DNA of 64,000 nt from Bacillus sp. SKDU12 (GTDB taxonomy: Bacteria > Bacillota > Bacilli > Bacillales > Bacillaceae). Below, one piece after another: positions 53,295 to 63,102 of the stretch (positions are counted from its first letter, which is position 1; each line of letters begins with the position of its first letter). The stretch is from NCBI RefSeq assembly GCF_010093085.1, contig NZ_MSRC01000017.1, positions 248,001-312,000 of the forward strand, given 5' to 3'. A program made the translations under genes and the position numbers. Under the pieces are notes generated by a model. It had not been told where the DNA came from and searched no databases. It saw only the letters and a list, made by a program, of their open reading frames with translations.

Positions 53295-53302
53295 ACGATT
53301 TG

Positions 53303-53331
53303 AGCACTCGGCTGACTGCCGTGTGCTTTTT
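53303..53331 (+). terminator. Intrinsic terminator after pmi
   Basis: AGCACTCGGC pairs with GCCGTGTGCT around TGACT, followed by T-rich sequence. Confidence 0.82.
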
Positions 53332-53592
53332 CTATGTATGTCAAAAGCAAAAATAAGATTACGGTAAGGTGCTAAAGCTTGTCATCGCATTTACAGGCTT
53401 TTTTCTTTTAAAAACGAACACCATATTCCTAAACTGGCTTGCTCACAAATAGTATTTCTGCGGCTAAGGCAGCAGTTGGTTTAAGCATTGAGAGAGAAAG
53501 TGAACTTTTATATGCATTTCCTAGTGAGATTGTATAAAAGCAAAAAGAGAGGAGATAAATAAGTTATACATGGAAAGGATGTGTTGTTTGCA

Positions 53593-53877
53593 ATGTCAAC
53601 TAATACCGGAGAATGGAATTATCAAGAAATGCAAGCTTGTCATTTACCTCAACCTGTAGCAACAGCATTTAGCAAAGCTATTGACGGGATTGTAGGTGTA
53701 AAGTATGTCCCTGTTCTTTATGTGGCATCTCAGTTGGTTTCTGGTCATAACTATTGTATTGTCTGTAAAACAACAGCAACTACTAATCCCCCAATGCATG
53801 GTTGTAAAGTTGTGACCATATATGCTGATTTGGAAGGCAATGCCCATGTAACGAACATACATGATGTCATTCACTAA
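53593..53877 (+). CDS. Small cystatin/stefin-like protein
   Basis: 94-residue protein starting MSTNTGEWNYQEM (start at 53593; GTG at 53581 or TTG at 53584 are possible since GAAAGGA lies close to them). An N-terminal helix (PVATAFSKAIDGI) is followed by VPVLYVASQLVSGHNYCIVCKT and a C-terminal beta pair. QLVSG fits the QxVxG inhibitory loop of cystatins, and the order helix, strand, QxVxG, strand is that of stefins. The second-hairpin PW motif is absent. No signal peptide; four cysteines. It stands alone between pmi and lytD with its own terminator. I do not recall it in strain 168. Cysteine-protease inhibition is a hypothesis. Confidence 0.7.
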   Translation: MSTNTGEWNYQEMQACHLPQPVATAFSKAIDGIVGVKYVPVLYVASQLVSGHNYCIVCKTTATTNPPMHGCKVVTIYADLEGNAHVTNIHDVIH

Positions 53878-53942
53878 CACCTAAGCAGTAATATTTCGAT
53901 TCAGCTTGATTGTGATGACCCTTTTTCAGATAATATAAGTCC

Positions 53943-53994
53943 GCCCTTTCTTAAACAGAGTCTTAATCTGTTTATTATAAAGGGGGGCTTTTTC
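53943..53994 (+). terminator. Intrinsic terminator after the cystatin-like gene
   Basis: GCCC...TTAAACAGA pairs with TCTGTTTAT...GGGGC, followed by five T. The stem is long with a small bulge. Confidence 0.82.
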
Positions 53995-54225
53995 TAGTGA
54001 AAATACTGTGATGTTACCCGAATGGAGACATCAAAATATCCTCCTAAAGATTCACCCTATTAACCACAAACTTGGAGCTTCTGCAAAATCTTCATCCTAG
54101 ACTTACATCTGTGAATTATCCCCCCTAATTTCATTAAAAACCCCTCTATTTTACTTATCTATTACTGTTTATTCTTCCTTTATCTCATTCAAGATTAATT
54201 TTTTTAAATGGAAGTGATTCACCTA

Positions 54226-54251
54226 TAAATGAAACTTACGCGTGCCGATAA
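54226..54251 (+). promoter_or_regulatory. Sigma-D promoter of lytD
   Basis: TAAA at 54226-54229 and GCCGATAA at 54244-54251 with a 14-base spacer match the motility sigma factor consensus (TAAA, 15, GCCGATAT). lytD is a known sigma-D gene. The remaining sequence from 53995 to 54225 shows no gene. Confidence 0.85.
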
Positions 54252-54296
54252 ATAAACTAGTTTTATATACTTATTGAATAAGAAAGAGGAGAAGGA

Positions 54297-56939
54297 ATGA
54301 AAAAGAGATTAATCGCACCTATGCTTCTATCCGCCGCGTCCCTAGCCTTTTTTGCCATATCCGGTTCTGCCCAAGCGGCAGCGTATACGGACTACTCGAT
54401 TTATGAAGTAAAGCCGTCAAAAACGTTCAGTACAGAAAGCCAAGCCGCGCAGGCTGTCGCCAAACTGAAAAAAGATACTGGCTGGAATGCTTCCTATCAA
54501 TCTTCAGATACAACAACAACCTACCAAATTTCTGCTGCTGGGATACAAAGCGAAGCAGAAGCGAAAACAATACTGAGCGGACTTGCCAAACAGACAGCGA
54601 TTACAGGCACCTCAAGTCCTGTCGGAAGCAAGCAGCCGTATGTCACCATTACATCAGGAGCGATTAATGGAGAAAAACAGGCGAACACTTTGCTGACAAA
54701 GCTTAAACAGGAGACAGGAGTGACTGGCACTGTAAAAGTGTTCGAAGCAGCACAACCCTATATGAACGTCACGACTTCAGAGATCGCTGATGAGGCAAAA
54801 GTCAAGGCGCTTATGCAGAGCATGACTAAGCAAACGGGGATTAAAGGTTCATATCAGCCTATCACGCACACAGTCTCTGTCACAACCATTCAGTCAGGAA
54901 CAATTGCGGGAAACAATAGAGCTGAGCAGATCAAAAGCGCATTCCAAAAGGAATCGGGCTTGAAGGCATCATTAAAAGAAACGGTGAAAGGACAAGCCTG
55001 CTATACGTTCACAACAGCCGCCATTTCAGGTGAAGCGAATGCCAAGAATCTATTACATCAGCTGAAACAGAGTACAGGTATTACAGGAAGCTACAAGTCA
55101 ATCAATCAAAAAACAACTGCTGAATCATACAATGCTCAATCAGCTTATTTCAAAGGGCTGAATACAGTGAAGGACGCCATCAGCCAAATCAAGAAAAATA
55201 CCGGCGTATCCGGCAGTTATCAACATGTTGGCAAAAGCACATCATATATTGTGAATATGAAAGGTTTATCGAAACAACAGCTGCAAAAAGTAGACACTTT
55301 CTTTAAAAAGAAAAAATGGCGTTATACGTCATCCAGCGTCAAAAAAACGACAACGTCTGCAGCCTATCAAATAACGACAGCAAAGATTTTAGGCGAGCAG
55401 CAAGCAAATCAAGCCGCAGCCTTCTTTACTCAGAAAAAAGTCAAAGCAACGAAAAAAGCAACCGGTGCAACAGCAGAAAACCAATATCAACTTATCTCAG
55501 AAGAAACATCCGATCAAGCCAAAATCACAAAGGGCTTGAACGCATTGAAGAAAAATCAGCTCAGTGCTTCTGTAAAACCAGTCAAAAAACAAACATCTAA
55601 CACGTTTAAAATTACAACTGAATCTTTGCTTGATACAGCGAAAGTCAATCAGGCACTCATGTTTTTTCAGTCGAATCATATATCAGCAACAAGCCGGAAA
55701 ACCGGTCAGACCGCAGCAAGCAGCTATAAAATCGTAACTGGGGCCATCATCAGCCAAGAAGAAATTGACCGTGTGTTATCGTTTTTCAAGCAAAACAATG
55801 CCGCCGGCACAACGGCAAAAACAGGCGAAACGGCATATACACAATACAAAATTGTCACAGCTCAGCTTGCCAGCAAAACAGCATTGAACAATGGGTTAAC
55901 CTATCTAAAAGCACAACATGTAAGCCCAACCTACACTACGAAAAGCAATACGCTTTACAAAATCAGCGTTAATGAACAATTTACAGGCAATGATGCAGCA
56001 GCTGCGGCATCAGCAAAGCTAAAACAATTATATGGATGGACATCGTCTCTCGTGAAAATCAAAAACGGCCCGCAAATCATGAAAACAAATTACAATCTCT
56101 CACTTGGTGATATGGTCCAAAAACAAATGAAAGTAAGCCCGCAAACAGACGGGGCGGCTTACGTATCGCTTACTTATATTAATACAGCAACCTCAACGGT
56201 TACGGCTGACGTATTAAATATCCGTTCAACGCCGGGTGTCACTCCGACAAATGTGATCGGCCAATTTAAAAAAGGCGACAAGGTAAAAATCATCGGCCAG
56301 ACAAATGGCTGGGCAAAAATCAATTTGGGCTGGCGAAACGCAAGCAGTGATGAAGTTGTTCAATACGTGGACCCGAATCACTTTGCCAGAGACAGCAAAT
56401 CCTACTTCCAATTTCTCAAGCTGTCACAGACAGCCGGATTAAGTACTGCTGAAGTTAATCAGAAAGTGCTCTCAGGTAAAGGCATCCTGACAGGGAAAGC
56501 AAAAGCATTTATCGATGCGGCCAATCAATACGGCATCAACGAGCTGTATTTAATCTCACACGCTCTCCTTGAAACAGGAAATGGAACATCCGCTTTAGCC
56601 AATGGCTTAACCTATAACGGAAAGACCATATACAACATGTACGGAATTGGCGCCTACGACAGCAACCCGAATTATTACGGTGCTAAATATGCATACGAGC
56701 AAGGCTGGTTCACACCAGAAGCGGCCATTATCGGCGGAGCGAAATTCATAGGTTCTTCCTATATTCATAACACAGCCTACAATCAGGACACACTGTACAA
56801 AATGAGATGGTCAGCCGCAGCGACACACCAATACGCAACAGATATCGGCTGGGCGTATAAACAAGTAAACCGGATGTACAGTCTGTATTCATTGCTTGAT
56901 GGTTATACGCTGTACTTTGATGTTCCGGAATATCAATAA
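54297..56939 (+). CDS. lytD: Endo-beta-N-acetylglucosaminidase LytD
   Basis: 880-residue secreted major autolysin. Signal peptide (about 1-28, ending SAQA). Roughly eight to nine degenerate repeats of about 65-70 residues span 35-590 (ITSGAINGEKQANTLLTKLKQETGVTG type), presumably binding the wall. A bacterial SH3 segment at about 630-690 (ADVLNIRSTPGVTP...) and the C-terminal glucosaminidase domain at about 710-870 (LYLISHALLETGNGTSALANG with catalytic Glu; NMYGIGAYDSNP) follow. Full length. Acts in cell separation and motility-linked wall turnover; co-regulated with flagellar genes through sigma-D. Confidence 0.95.
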   Translation: MKKRLIAPMLLSAASLAFFAISGSAQAAAYTDYSIYEVKPSKTFSTESQAAQAVAKLKKDTGWNASYQSSDTTTTYQISAAGIQSEAEAKTILSGLAKQTAITGTSSPVGSKQPYVTITSGAINGEKQANTLLTKLKQETGVTGTVKVFEAAQPYMNVTTSEIADEAKVKALMQSMTKQTGIKGSYQPITHTVSVTTIQSGTIAGNNRAEQIKSAFQKESGLKASLKETVKGQACYTFTTAAISGEANAKNLLHQLKQSTGITGSYKSINQKTTAESYNAQSAYFKGLNTVKDAISQIKKNTGVSGSYQHVGKSTSYIVNMKGLSKQQLQKVDTFFKKKKWRYTSSSVKKTTTSAAYQITTAKILGEQQANQAAAFFTQKKVKATKKATGATAENQYQLISEETSDQAKITKGLNALKKNQLSASVKPVKKQTSNTFKITTESLLDTAKVNQALMFFQSNHISATSRKTGQTAASSYKIVTGAIISQEEIDRVLSFFKQNNAAGTTAKTGETAYTQYKIVTAQLASKTALNNGLTYLKAQHVSPTYTTKSNTLYKISVNEQFTGNDAAAAASAKLKQLYGWTSSLVKIKNGPQIMKTNYNLSLGDMVQKQMKVSPQTDGAAYVSLTYINTATSTVTADVLNIRSTPGVTPTNVIGQFKKGDKVKIIGQTNGWAKINLGWRNASSDEVVQYVDPNHFARDSKSYFQFLKLSQTAGLSTAEVNQKVLSGKGILTGKAKAFIDAANQYGINELYLISHALLETGNGTSALANGLTYNGKTIYNMYGIGAYDSNPNYYGAKYAYEQGWFTPEAAIIGGAKFIGSSYIHNTAYNQDTLYKMRWSAAATHQYATDIGWAYKQVNRMYSLYSLLDGYTLYFDVPEYQ

Positions 56940-56975
56940 AAAAAACACCTTTTGCAGCTGCAAAAGGTGTTTTTG
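56939..56975. terminator. Bidirectional terminator between lytD and tarL
   Basis: AAAAACACCTTTTGCAG pairs with CTGCAAAAGGTGTTTTT; a T-run exists in both directions for the converging genes. Confidence 0.95.
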
Positions 56976-56977
56976 AT

Positions 56978-58849
56978 TTATCTATTAAGGACTTTATCTT
57001 CTAATGGTTCCTCTTCCTGAGGAAAGACAATTTGATCTACCACACGTTCACTTGCTTTACCGTCAAGATCATCGAAGAAATAATGGACAAATGAATCTAT
57101 TTGCTCAAAGTTATACTTCTCTTCTTTAATGATTGAAATCATTTGATCGGACGTTTTCGCAAGCGGACCAGGAATAAAGTCGAAGTAATCATAATAGAAA
57201 TCACGTTTGCGAATATAATCATCTACATCATAGCTGAAGAAAATCATCGGTTTATTTAATAAAGCATATTCAAAGCAGACAGAAGAGTAATCCGTAATCA
57301 GGACATCTGTAACTAGTAATAGTTCGTTAATTTCCCTGAATGAAGAGAAATCATAAAAGAAATCACTATACTGATAAGGGATATTGGCATCGTTTCGTAC
57401 GAATGGATGAATCTTAAATAAAAAGATATATTCATCCTTTAGCTCACGATACAGACGGTCAAAATCAAGCACTTCAAAAGGATAGTGAGCTGATTGTTGA
57501 CCGTTCCCGCGGAAGGTAGGTGCAAAAAGAATGACCTTCTTGTCCTTCAGGAACGGATACTCTGTATAAAGACGTTCTTTCACAAATGCCTTTTTCGCTT
57601 CATCAAAGAAAAAGTCTGTTCGTGGTACGCCGGTAGCGATGACATTCTCTATGTCTACACCAAAGCCCTCTGCATAGTGCTTCCGTATATTTTCAGAGCT
57701 GACAATAACCTTCGTGTAGTTTCTATGGTTTTTCGAATGCGGTGACGGTCCGCCCGGCAGCCCGATTCGGCTGTAGCCGAATGTCTTAAAGGCACCGACA
57801 GCATGCCACAACTGGACAAGATCAGCATTTTTGCGGATTTTTAATGGATAAATGATCGGATAAAAATCATCAATAAAAATGATCTTGCTTGTCGCAAAAT
57901 GATAAGCCATAGAAATCAGCTCAGACAGGCTTTTTCTATCTCGAATACTGCTCTTTAAGAAAAATTTGAAATCAAAGTTTTCTTCACGTTTCAGCAGTTC
58001 TTCATAAACAAACTCGAAGTTTCCTGTCAAATCAAGCCGGCTGTCAGAAGCAAAGACGATTTTATTGGACTTAATAGGGAGCAGACGGAACACATCATAT
58101 GCAAAATGGAACAAGCTCGTATTCAGCTTGCGCAAAAAGCGATTTGCTTCTTTTCCAGTATCCAGCTCCAAAAGGCTCGGATCAATTTCCTGCAGCTTGT
58201 TGCAAGACAAGTTAATGGTCTTTTCGCCCTCATCATAGTTAACAATCAAATTGAACTTCATCAGCTTTTTAGCCGAGTGAAATTCCATCTTTGTGGCATA
58301 CACATCATTAGAGAGGAAATTGCTGACGTTTCCTACCGTATGCACTTCTTGGTGTTTTACATTTTGGTCATCCACAGCTTCAATTTCGAGAAACAGCTTA
58401 TACTCGCCTTGCGGAAGCGGTTTGTCATTTATCAGCTTAGAAAAGTTAATTTGCTGTGAAAATCCTGCCCATTTATAAGTTCCGGGCACATTTGCATTGT
58501 CAATTGACAGCTGATCAACTGGTACATCCCGCAATGAAACAGCAGAGAATAACACACCGTTATGTACCAATAATAAACGTTTTCGAACCTGATCCTCTTT
58601 TTGAAGCGGCAGGCCCTTGATATACATGTATCCCGCAATTTTAAGAATTGAACCATTCCAAGAAAACTCAGAAATTTTTCTGACAGGGACTTGCTGGTTT
58701 TCTTCAATTCGTTTCGTTTTATCAAAAAGTGAAAAAACCCTGTTATCTGTCGGATGGACAATGACAGCTGCATTTTCTTTTTGCGTTTTCTTCTTTGATC
58801 TGAAAAGTCTGTTCTTAATCTTTCTTGCCAGCTTCACTTTGTACCTCAC
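56978..58849 (-). CDS. tarL: Poly(ribitol phosphate) polymerase TarL
   Basis: 623-residue membrane-associated CDP-glycerol/ribitol glycerophosphotransferase-family enzyme. The N-terminal about 240 residues are an accessory domain. The catalytic domain contains LVQLWHAVGAFKTFGYSR (catalytic His region), ATGVPRTDFFFD, FAPTFRGNGQQ, FLFKIHPFVRND and VLITDYSSVCFEYALLNKPMIFF. Last gene of the tarABIJKL operon; extends the teichoic acid backbone with ribitol phosphate from CDP-ribitol. Gap of 6 bases after tarK. Assigned by order as in strain W23. Confidence 0.9.
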   Translation of the reverse strand: MRYKVKLARKIKNRLFRSKKKTQKENAAVIVHPTDNRVFSLFDKTKRIEENQQVPVRKISEFSWNGSILKIAGYMYIKGLPLQKEDQVRKRLLLVHNGVLFSAVSLRDVPVDQLSIDNANVPGTYKWAGFSQQINFSKLINDKPLPQGEYKLFLEIEAVDDQNVKHQEVHTVGNVSNFLSNDVYATKMEFHSAKKLMKFNLIVNYDEGEKTINLSCNKLQEIDPSLLELDTGKEANRFLRKLNTSLFHFAYDVFRLLPIKSNKIVFASDSRLDLTGNFEFVYEELLKREENFDFKFFLKSSIRDRKSLSELISMAYHFATSKIIFIDDFYPIIYPLKIRKNADLVQLWHAVGAFKTFGYSRIGLPGGPSPHSKNHRNYTKVIVSSENIRKHYAEGFGVDIENVIATGVPRTDFFFDEAKKAFVKERLYTEYPFLKDKKVILFAPTFRGNGQQSAHYPFEVLDFDRLYRELKDEYIFLFKIHPFVRNDANIPYQYSDFFYDFSSFREINELLLVTDVLITDYSSVCFEYALLNKPMIFFSYDVDDYIRKRDFYYDYFDFIPGPLAKTSDQMISIIKEEKYNFEQIDSFVHYFFDDLDGKASERVVDQIVFPQEEEPLEDKVLNR

Positions 58850-58855
58850 TTTCTC

Positions 58856-60028
58856 CTAATCGGCACCAGATGTTAAAAATGATGAAATAAAATTGGCTAC
58901 CCGTTCTGAAGATTTGCCGTCTTGATGGGTAATAAACGTCTGTGAAAATGCTTCAATCTGTTTCATATCTTCTGCCCCGTGATCACTCTCGATATCGTGT
59001 ACAAGTGATAGAACATTCTTCGAAATCGGCCCGGGTACAAATGATTCAAACGGATAGTAGAAATCACGTTCTTCCAAGTAGTCTTCTAAATCCGGGCAGT
59101 AAAAATACATCGGACGTTTCAGCAGGCTGTATTCGAAAATGACTGAAGAATAATCGGTTATCAGCCCATCGGAAATCGCCATCAAATCGTACAGTGAGTA
59201 CGAATCCGTTAAATCCAGCACAAAATCATCCTCTTCCGTGTGTGCATGTTTGCGCATATACGGATGAAGATGGAGCATCACGACATAATCTTTCTGATGT
59301 AGCGCCGATTTTAATTGTAGCAGATCAAGCGGGATAGCGTCACCCTCTTGATGATGTCCGCTGCCTCGAAAGGTAGGAGCATACAGAAGCTTTTTCTTAT
59401 GCTTGAGCTCGGGATAAGCACGATGGAACTCATCAAGCACAGTGCGAATATGTTCCTTCTGATAAAAATAATCTGTCCTTGGAATGCCGAGCGGCAATAT
59501 CTGTTTTTGCTCCATTTGAAAAGCTTCGGCAAAATGCGGCACGGCAGCGGGTGCACTGACGATGGCATAATCATAGTTGGAATGCACGGGAACAATCTTC
59601 AGGTAATCAGGAGATGGGCCGAATGGCTTGTTCACAATGCTGTAGCCGAATTTTTTAAACGCGCCGCAAGCATGCCAAAGCTGGATGGTGACAGTTTCCT
59701 TTCGTTTTGGCACAACATACAAAGGAAAGTAATAATCATCCAACAAAAGCACACGGCAAGTAGCAAGGTGATATAACGAGCTGAAAAGATGAAGCATATA
59801 TGCAGCTCGTCCGATCAATCCCTTATCCATCTTGCGAAAAAGCAGGGTGATGCGAAGAGACGGATCTTGCTTCAGCTTTTCATAAACACCTTTAAAATTA
59901 TCACTTAAATGATCCTCACGATACGAAGCTATGACCACTTTGTCGTGCTGTACTGGTAATAAAACGCTCAATAGTTTATAAGCAGTGCTGAAGACTCCTT
60001 TTACGATTCTAGTAAGGAATATTTTCAC
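58856..60028 (-). CDS. tarK: Ribitol phosphate primase TarK
   Basis: 390-residue member of the same phosphotransferase family as TarL but without the N-terminal extension. Motifs: TIQLWHACGAFKKFGYSIV, LGIPRTDYFYQ, YAPTFRGSGHHQEG, LHLHPYMRKHA, LITDYSSVIFEYSLLKRPMYFY. In strain W23 TarK adds the first ribitol phosphate that TarL then extends. Located 3 bases after tarJ and 6 before tarL. TarK and TarL clearly derive from a common ancestor. Confidence 0.88.
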   Translation of the reverse strand: MKIFLTRIVKGVFSTAYKLLSVLLPVQHDKVVIASYREDHLSDNFKGVYEKLKQDPSLRITLLFRKMDKGLIGRAAYMLHLFSSLYHLATCRVLLLDDYYFPLYVVPKRKETVTIQLWHACGAFKKFGYSIVNKPFGPSPDYLKIVPVHSNYDYAIVSAPAAVPHFAEAFQMEQKQILPLGIPRTDYFYQKEHIRTVLDEFHRAYPELKHKKKLLYAPTFRGSGHHQEGDAIPLDLLQLKSALHQKDYVVMLHLHPYMRKHAHTEEDDFVLDLTDSYSLYDLMAISDGLITDYSSVIFEYSLLKRPMYFYCPDLEDYLEERDFYYPFESFVPGPISKNVLSLVHDIESDHGAEDMKQIEAFSQTFITHQDGKSSERVANFISSFLTSGAD

Positions 60029-60031
60029 TGT

Positions 60032-61057
60032 TTAAATTTCCCATTCGATGACAGTTTTTCCCCAAGATGAAGTCAAATCTGCTTCAAACGCGTTGGTAAT
60101 TTCCTCAATACTGCGTACCGGGAAGCGGCCCCCCACTAATGTTTCTAAATAATCAACGACTTCAGGGTATTGAGCTAAAAAGTCCACAGTACGGGCAAAA
60201 TCTTCGCGGCCGCTTCGGCTGCTGCCGATCAGCGTAATTCCTTTTTCAAGTACCATTCTTGTTTCAATTTCAACAGGGTATTCAGATACACCTAAGAGCG
60301 CCACACATGCTTCAGGATGAACCTGGGTAATGATTTGCCCAATTGCGCTTTCACTGCCGCGTCCGCCTACACATTCAAAAGCATGATCGAGTTTGACGTC
60401 CTCTGGGATATCGTTAATTTGATAAGCTGCATCTACAAAAGAGAAGTGATCAAGCTTGTAAGGCGTTTTCCCAAAGATAAACACTTTGCTGTCAGGGTAC
60501 TTCTTCTTCAGAAGAAGCGTCATAATAAATCCGAGATTTCCATCTCCCCAGACACCGAATGTGTCACGCTTCTTGTGTGCCATGCGTTCAAAGCGGGAAA
60601 GCGCGTGAACAGCAATGGTAATAAGCTCAGTAAAAGCTGCGACATGCGGATTAATGCTATCCGGAAGTTCAACGAGCCGATCCGGCGCCATGAACATGTA
60701 ATCCTGCATAAATCCGTCATAGCCGCTTGAACGGAATCTACTGGAACGCAGATAATTCTCCGCAATGACTTCATGCTCTTCAACCGGTGTATTCGGCACC
60801 ATAACAACCCGGGTTCCGACTTTGAATGTGCCTGTCGGATCAAACATGACCTTCCCGATTCCTTCATGGATCAAAGCCATCGGCAATTTTTTATCCATCG
60901 CTTCTTTGCCGCGTGAGCCGGTATAATAGCGCTGATCGGCAGCGCAGATGGATAAATGGGTAGGCCGGATGACGACCTTATCAGAATGGACAACTTTATC
61001 TTTATATGTCACTTCAAACTGTCGGGCAGAAACTAAACGATATGTTTGATTAATCAT
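60032..61057 (-). CDS. tarJ: Ribulose-5-phosphate reductase TarJ
   Basis: 341-residue zinc-dependent medium-chain alcohol dehydrogenase making ribitol 5-phosphate from ribulose 5-phosphate with NADPH. N-terminal GroES-like domain ([20 protein letters not shown]), [11 protein letters not shown] and the Rossmann segment [21 protein letters not shown] (about 170-190). Overlaps tarI by four bases; the two enzymes act in sequence to make CDP-ribitol. Confidence 0.93.
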   Translation of the reverse strand: MINQTYRLVSARQFEVTYKDKVVHSDKVVIRPTHLSICAADQRYYTGSRGKEAMDKKLPMALIHEGIGKVMFDPTGTFKVGTRVVMVPNTPVEEHEVIAENYLRSSRFRSSGYDGFMQDYMFMAPDRLVELPDSINPHVAAFTELITIAVHALSRFERMAHKKRDTFGVWGDGNLGFIMTLLLKKKYPDSKVFIFGKTPYKLDHFSFVDAAYQINDIPEDVKLDHAFECVGGRGSESAIGQIITQVHPEACVALLGVSEYPVEIETRMVLEKGITLIGSSRSGREDFARTVDFLAQYPEVVDYLETLVGGRFPVRSIEEITNAFEADLTSSWGKTVIEWEI

Positions 61058-61767
61058 TGTGAAATTCGCTCCTGTAAAATGGCATTAGCCACCTTTAAGT
61101 CATATGGTGTCGTTACTTTAATATTAAAAACTTCACCGCGGACCAGCTTCACTTTTTCACCTGCTAACGAACAGATCTTGCAAGCATCGGTTAAGACAGC
61201 TTTTTGTTCATCGGACAGTTTATTATAAAGCTCAACCAATGTGCTAATCCGAAAGCTTTGCGGTGTTTGCCCCTGATACATGTTATCGCGGACAGGAATG
61301 TCAGAAATAAATTCCTGGTCTTCTGAGGCAATAATCGTATCAATGGCTGAGATAACAGTATCGACCGCGCCGTATTGAAGAACCGCATCAATGTTTTCCT
61401 CGATAATGCGATGAGTCAGAAATGGACGCACAGAATCATGAGTAATGATCACGTCATCATCATGGATGCCAAATTCTTTTTCAATATAGCGGATGCCGCT
61501 CATGATAGATTCATTCCGGTCGCTTCCGCCTTCAACAACAATCAGGCGGTCATTTTGCCCGATGAACTTCTTTAAAATGTCTTTTGTATGGTTAATCCAC
61601 TCTTTAGGTGAAACGATTAAAACCTTATCGAACCGGTCATTTAATAAAAACTTTTCAACCGTATGAATGATAATAGGGCGTTTATTTAACGGTAAAAACT
61701 GTTTCGGCATGTTGACGTTCCCCATGCGGGAACCTTTTCCACCGGCTAGAATCTCAGCATAAATCAT
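61054..61767 (-). CDS. tarI: CDP-ribitol pyrophosphorylase TarI
   Basis: 237-residue IspD-family cytidylyltransferase joining CTP and ribitol 5-phosphate. Nucleotide-binding [24 protein letters not shown] (residues 4-27), [15 protein letters not shown] (about 110-124) and [18 protein letters not shown] at 61767 behind AAGGAG. Its presence with tarJ is the specific hallmark of ribitol-type wall teichoic acid. It lies 88 bases after tarB in the same direction. Confidence 0.94.
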   Translation of the reverse strand: MIYAEILAGGKGSRMGNVNMPKQFLPLNKRPIIIHTVEKFLLNDRFDKVLIVSPKEWINHTKDILKKFIGQNDRLIVVEGGSDRNESIMSGIRYIEKEFGIHDDDVIITHDSVRPFLTHRIIEENIDAVLQYGAVDTVISAIDTIIASEDQEFISDIPVRDNMYQGQTPQSFRISTLVELYNKLSDEQKAVLTDACKICSLAGEKVKLVRGEVFNIKVTTPYDLKVANAILQERISQ

Positions 61768-61855
61768 AAAATGACTCCTTCCTTACTACAACTCATAATG
61801 TTTTATAAAAGGTTTTCATATTATTTGCAATACCGGTCTTTATTATATATAAAGA

Positions 61856-63007
61856 TCAGCGTGATTTTTCATTTATATAGCTTAAAAGCTGCTTACTGGC
61901 ATTCCCTCTCGAGTACAAATTCCACTCATGTGAAAAACGCTCCACTTCAGATTGAAGCTTGTCCACATCTTTCAGCTGATTCAGGAGCGCTCCTGAATCA
62001 CAGCAAGGCACCCCTGGGATCACCTCAGCATAATTCTGAATCAAACCGCGGGTTTTATCGTAAGCTTCCATATCATACGTATAAAACAAAATAGGTTTGT
62101 CCAGCAGCGCAAATTCAAATGGAACAGAAGAATAGTCTGATATTAACAGATCGCTCACTTTTAAAAGGTCTGCAAGAGGGAGGTCTGATACATCTTTTAT
62201 CCACGCACTGCCCTCAGGTAATTCAGCAGATTGCTTCATAACAGGATGCAGTTTTACTGCAAGTAAATACTCACCTTTTAAATCATGTTGCAAGTGTTTT
62301 TCTGAAAATGGCAGCGAAAAGCTTTCGAACTGGTTGTCCCTAAAGGTCGGCGCATATAAAATGATTTTTTTCTCCTCCGGCAGATGATATTTGCTTTTAA
62401 GGTCATGAGCGTTATCCATCGTCTCATAGTAAGCATCGGTTAAAGGCACACCGAACCGAAGAAATGGCTCACCTTTTATGTCGAAAAACTCCTTGAAAAT
62501 ATCAGCCATATGTTCAGAGCCGACAACAATCCGATCAAATGAGGCATATACTTTGCGAAAACGTCTTATGTCGGACCGTGAACGATTCAGTGTGTTGATA
62601 TCCTTCAACCCAAATCGCTTAAATGCTCCATTCGCATGCCAAACTTGAATACACTCGGTACCAGGCCTGCTGGTCAGAACGGTTGTCAAAACAAAATAGT
62701 TATCAACAATCACAGTTTTGCTGCTCAGCATAGAAAAGACCGCTTTACATATATGAAGCGGATGTTTTTCGTTAATAACTGAAACAGTAAGCTCTGGAAA
62801 TTCTTTTTCCAGCGACTTGGCGTGCTGAGTAAGCAGCACATGAATGGGAAATGAAAAGCGTCCCTTCTGGTATTCCTTTAATATTGCACGGGCATTATCA
62901 GGAAAGGAAACCAGAAGCGTCACTTGATTGCCTGGCTTGACCCAAAACAGCAATATGCCAATGACTTTGACAAACACATAATAAAAAAGCGCAATCCAGG
63001 ATTTCAT
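61856..63007 (-). CDS. tarB: Teichoic acid primase TarB
   Basis: 383-residue membrane-associated glycerophosphotransferase that adds the first glycerol phosphate to the ManNAc-GlcNAc lipid linker. N-terminal hydrophobic helix (IALFYYVFVKVIGILLFW, 4-21) and the family motifs IQVWHANGAFKRFGLKD, FGVPLTDAYYE, YAPTFRDNQFES, VKLHPVMKQ and LISDYSSVPFEFALLDKPILFY. Second gene of the operon, 95 bases after tarA. Same fold as TarK and TarL, all three evidently paralogues. Confidence 0.91.
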   Translation of the reverse strand: MKSWIALFYYVFVKVIGILLFWVKPGNQVTLLVSFPDNARAILKEYQKGRFSFPIHVLLTQHAKSLEKEFPELTVSVINEKHPLHICKAVFSMLSSKTVIVDNYFVLTTVLTSRPGTECIQVWHANGAFKRFGLKDINTLNRSRSDIRRFRKVYASFDRIVVGSEHMADIFKEFFDIKGEPFLRFGVPLTDAYYETMDNAHDLKSKYHLPEEKKIILYAPTFRDNQFESFSLPFSEKHLQHDLKGEYLLAVKLHPVMKQSAELPEGSAWIKDVSDLPLADLLKVSDLLISDYSSVPFEFALLDKPILFYTYDMEAYDKTRGLIQNYAEVIPGVPCCDSGALLNQLKDVDKLQSEVERFSHEWNLYSRGNASKQLLSYINEKSR

Positions 63008-63102
63008 TCTGTCATCAGCCCAAAACAGCTGTCAGAGATCGTCCGCATGGTCAGCGGGAAATTCATGCATTTCATTACATACCATAGCTCCTTTAAGGCC
63101 GA

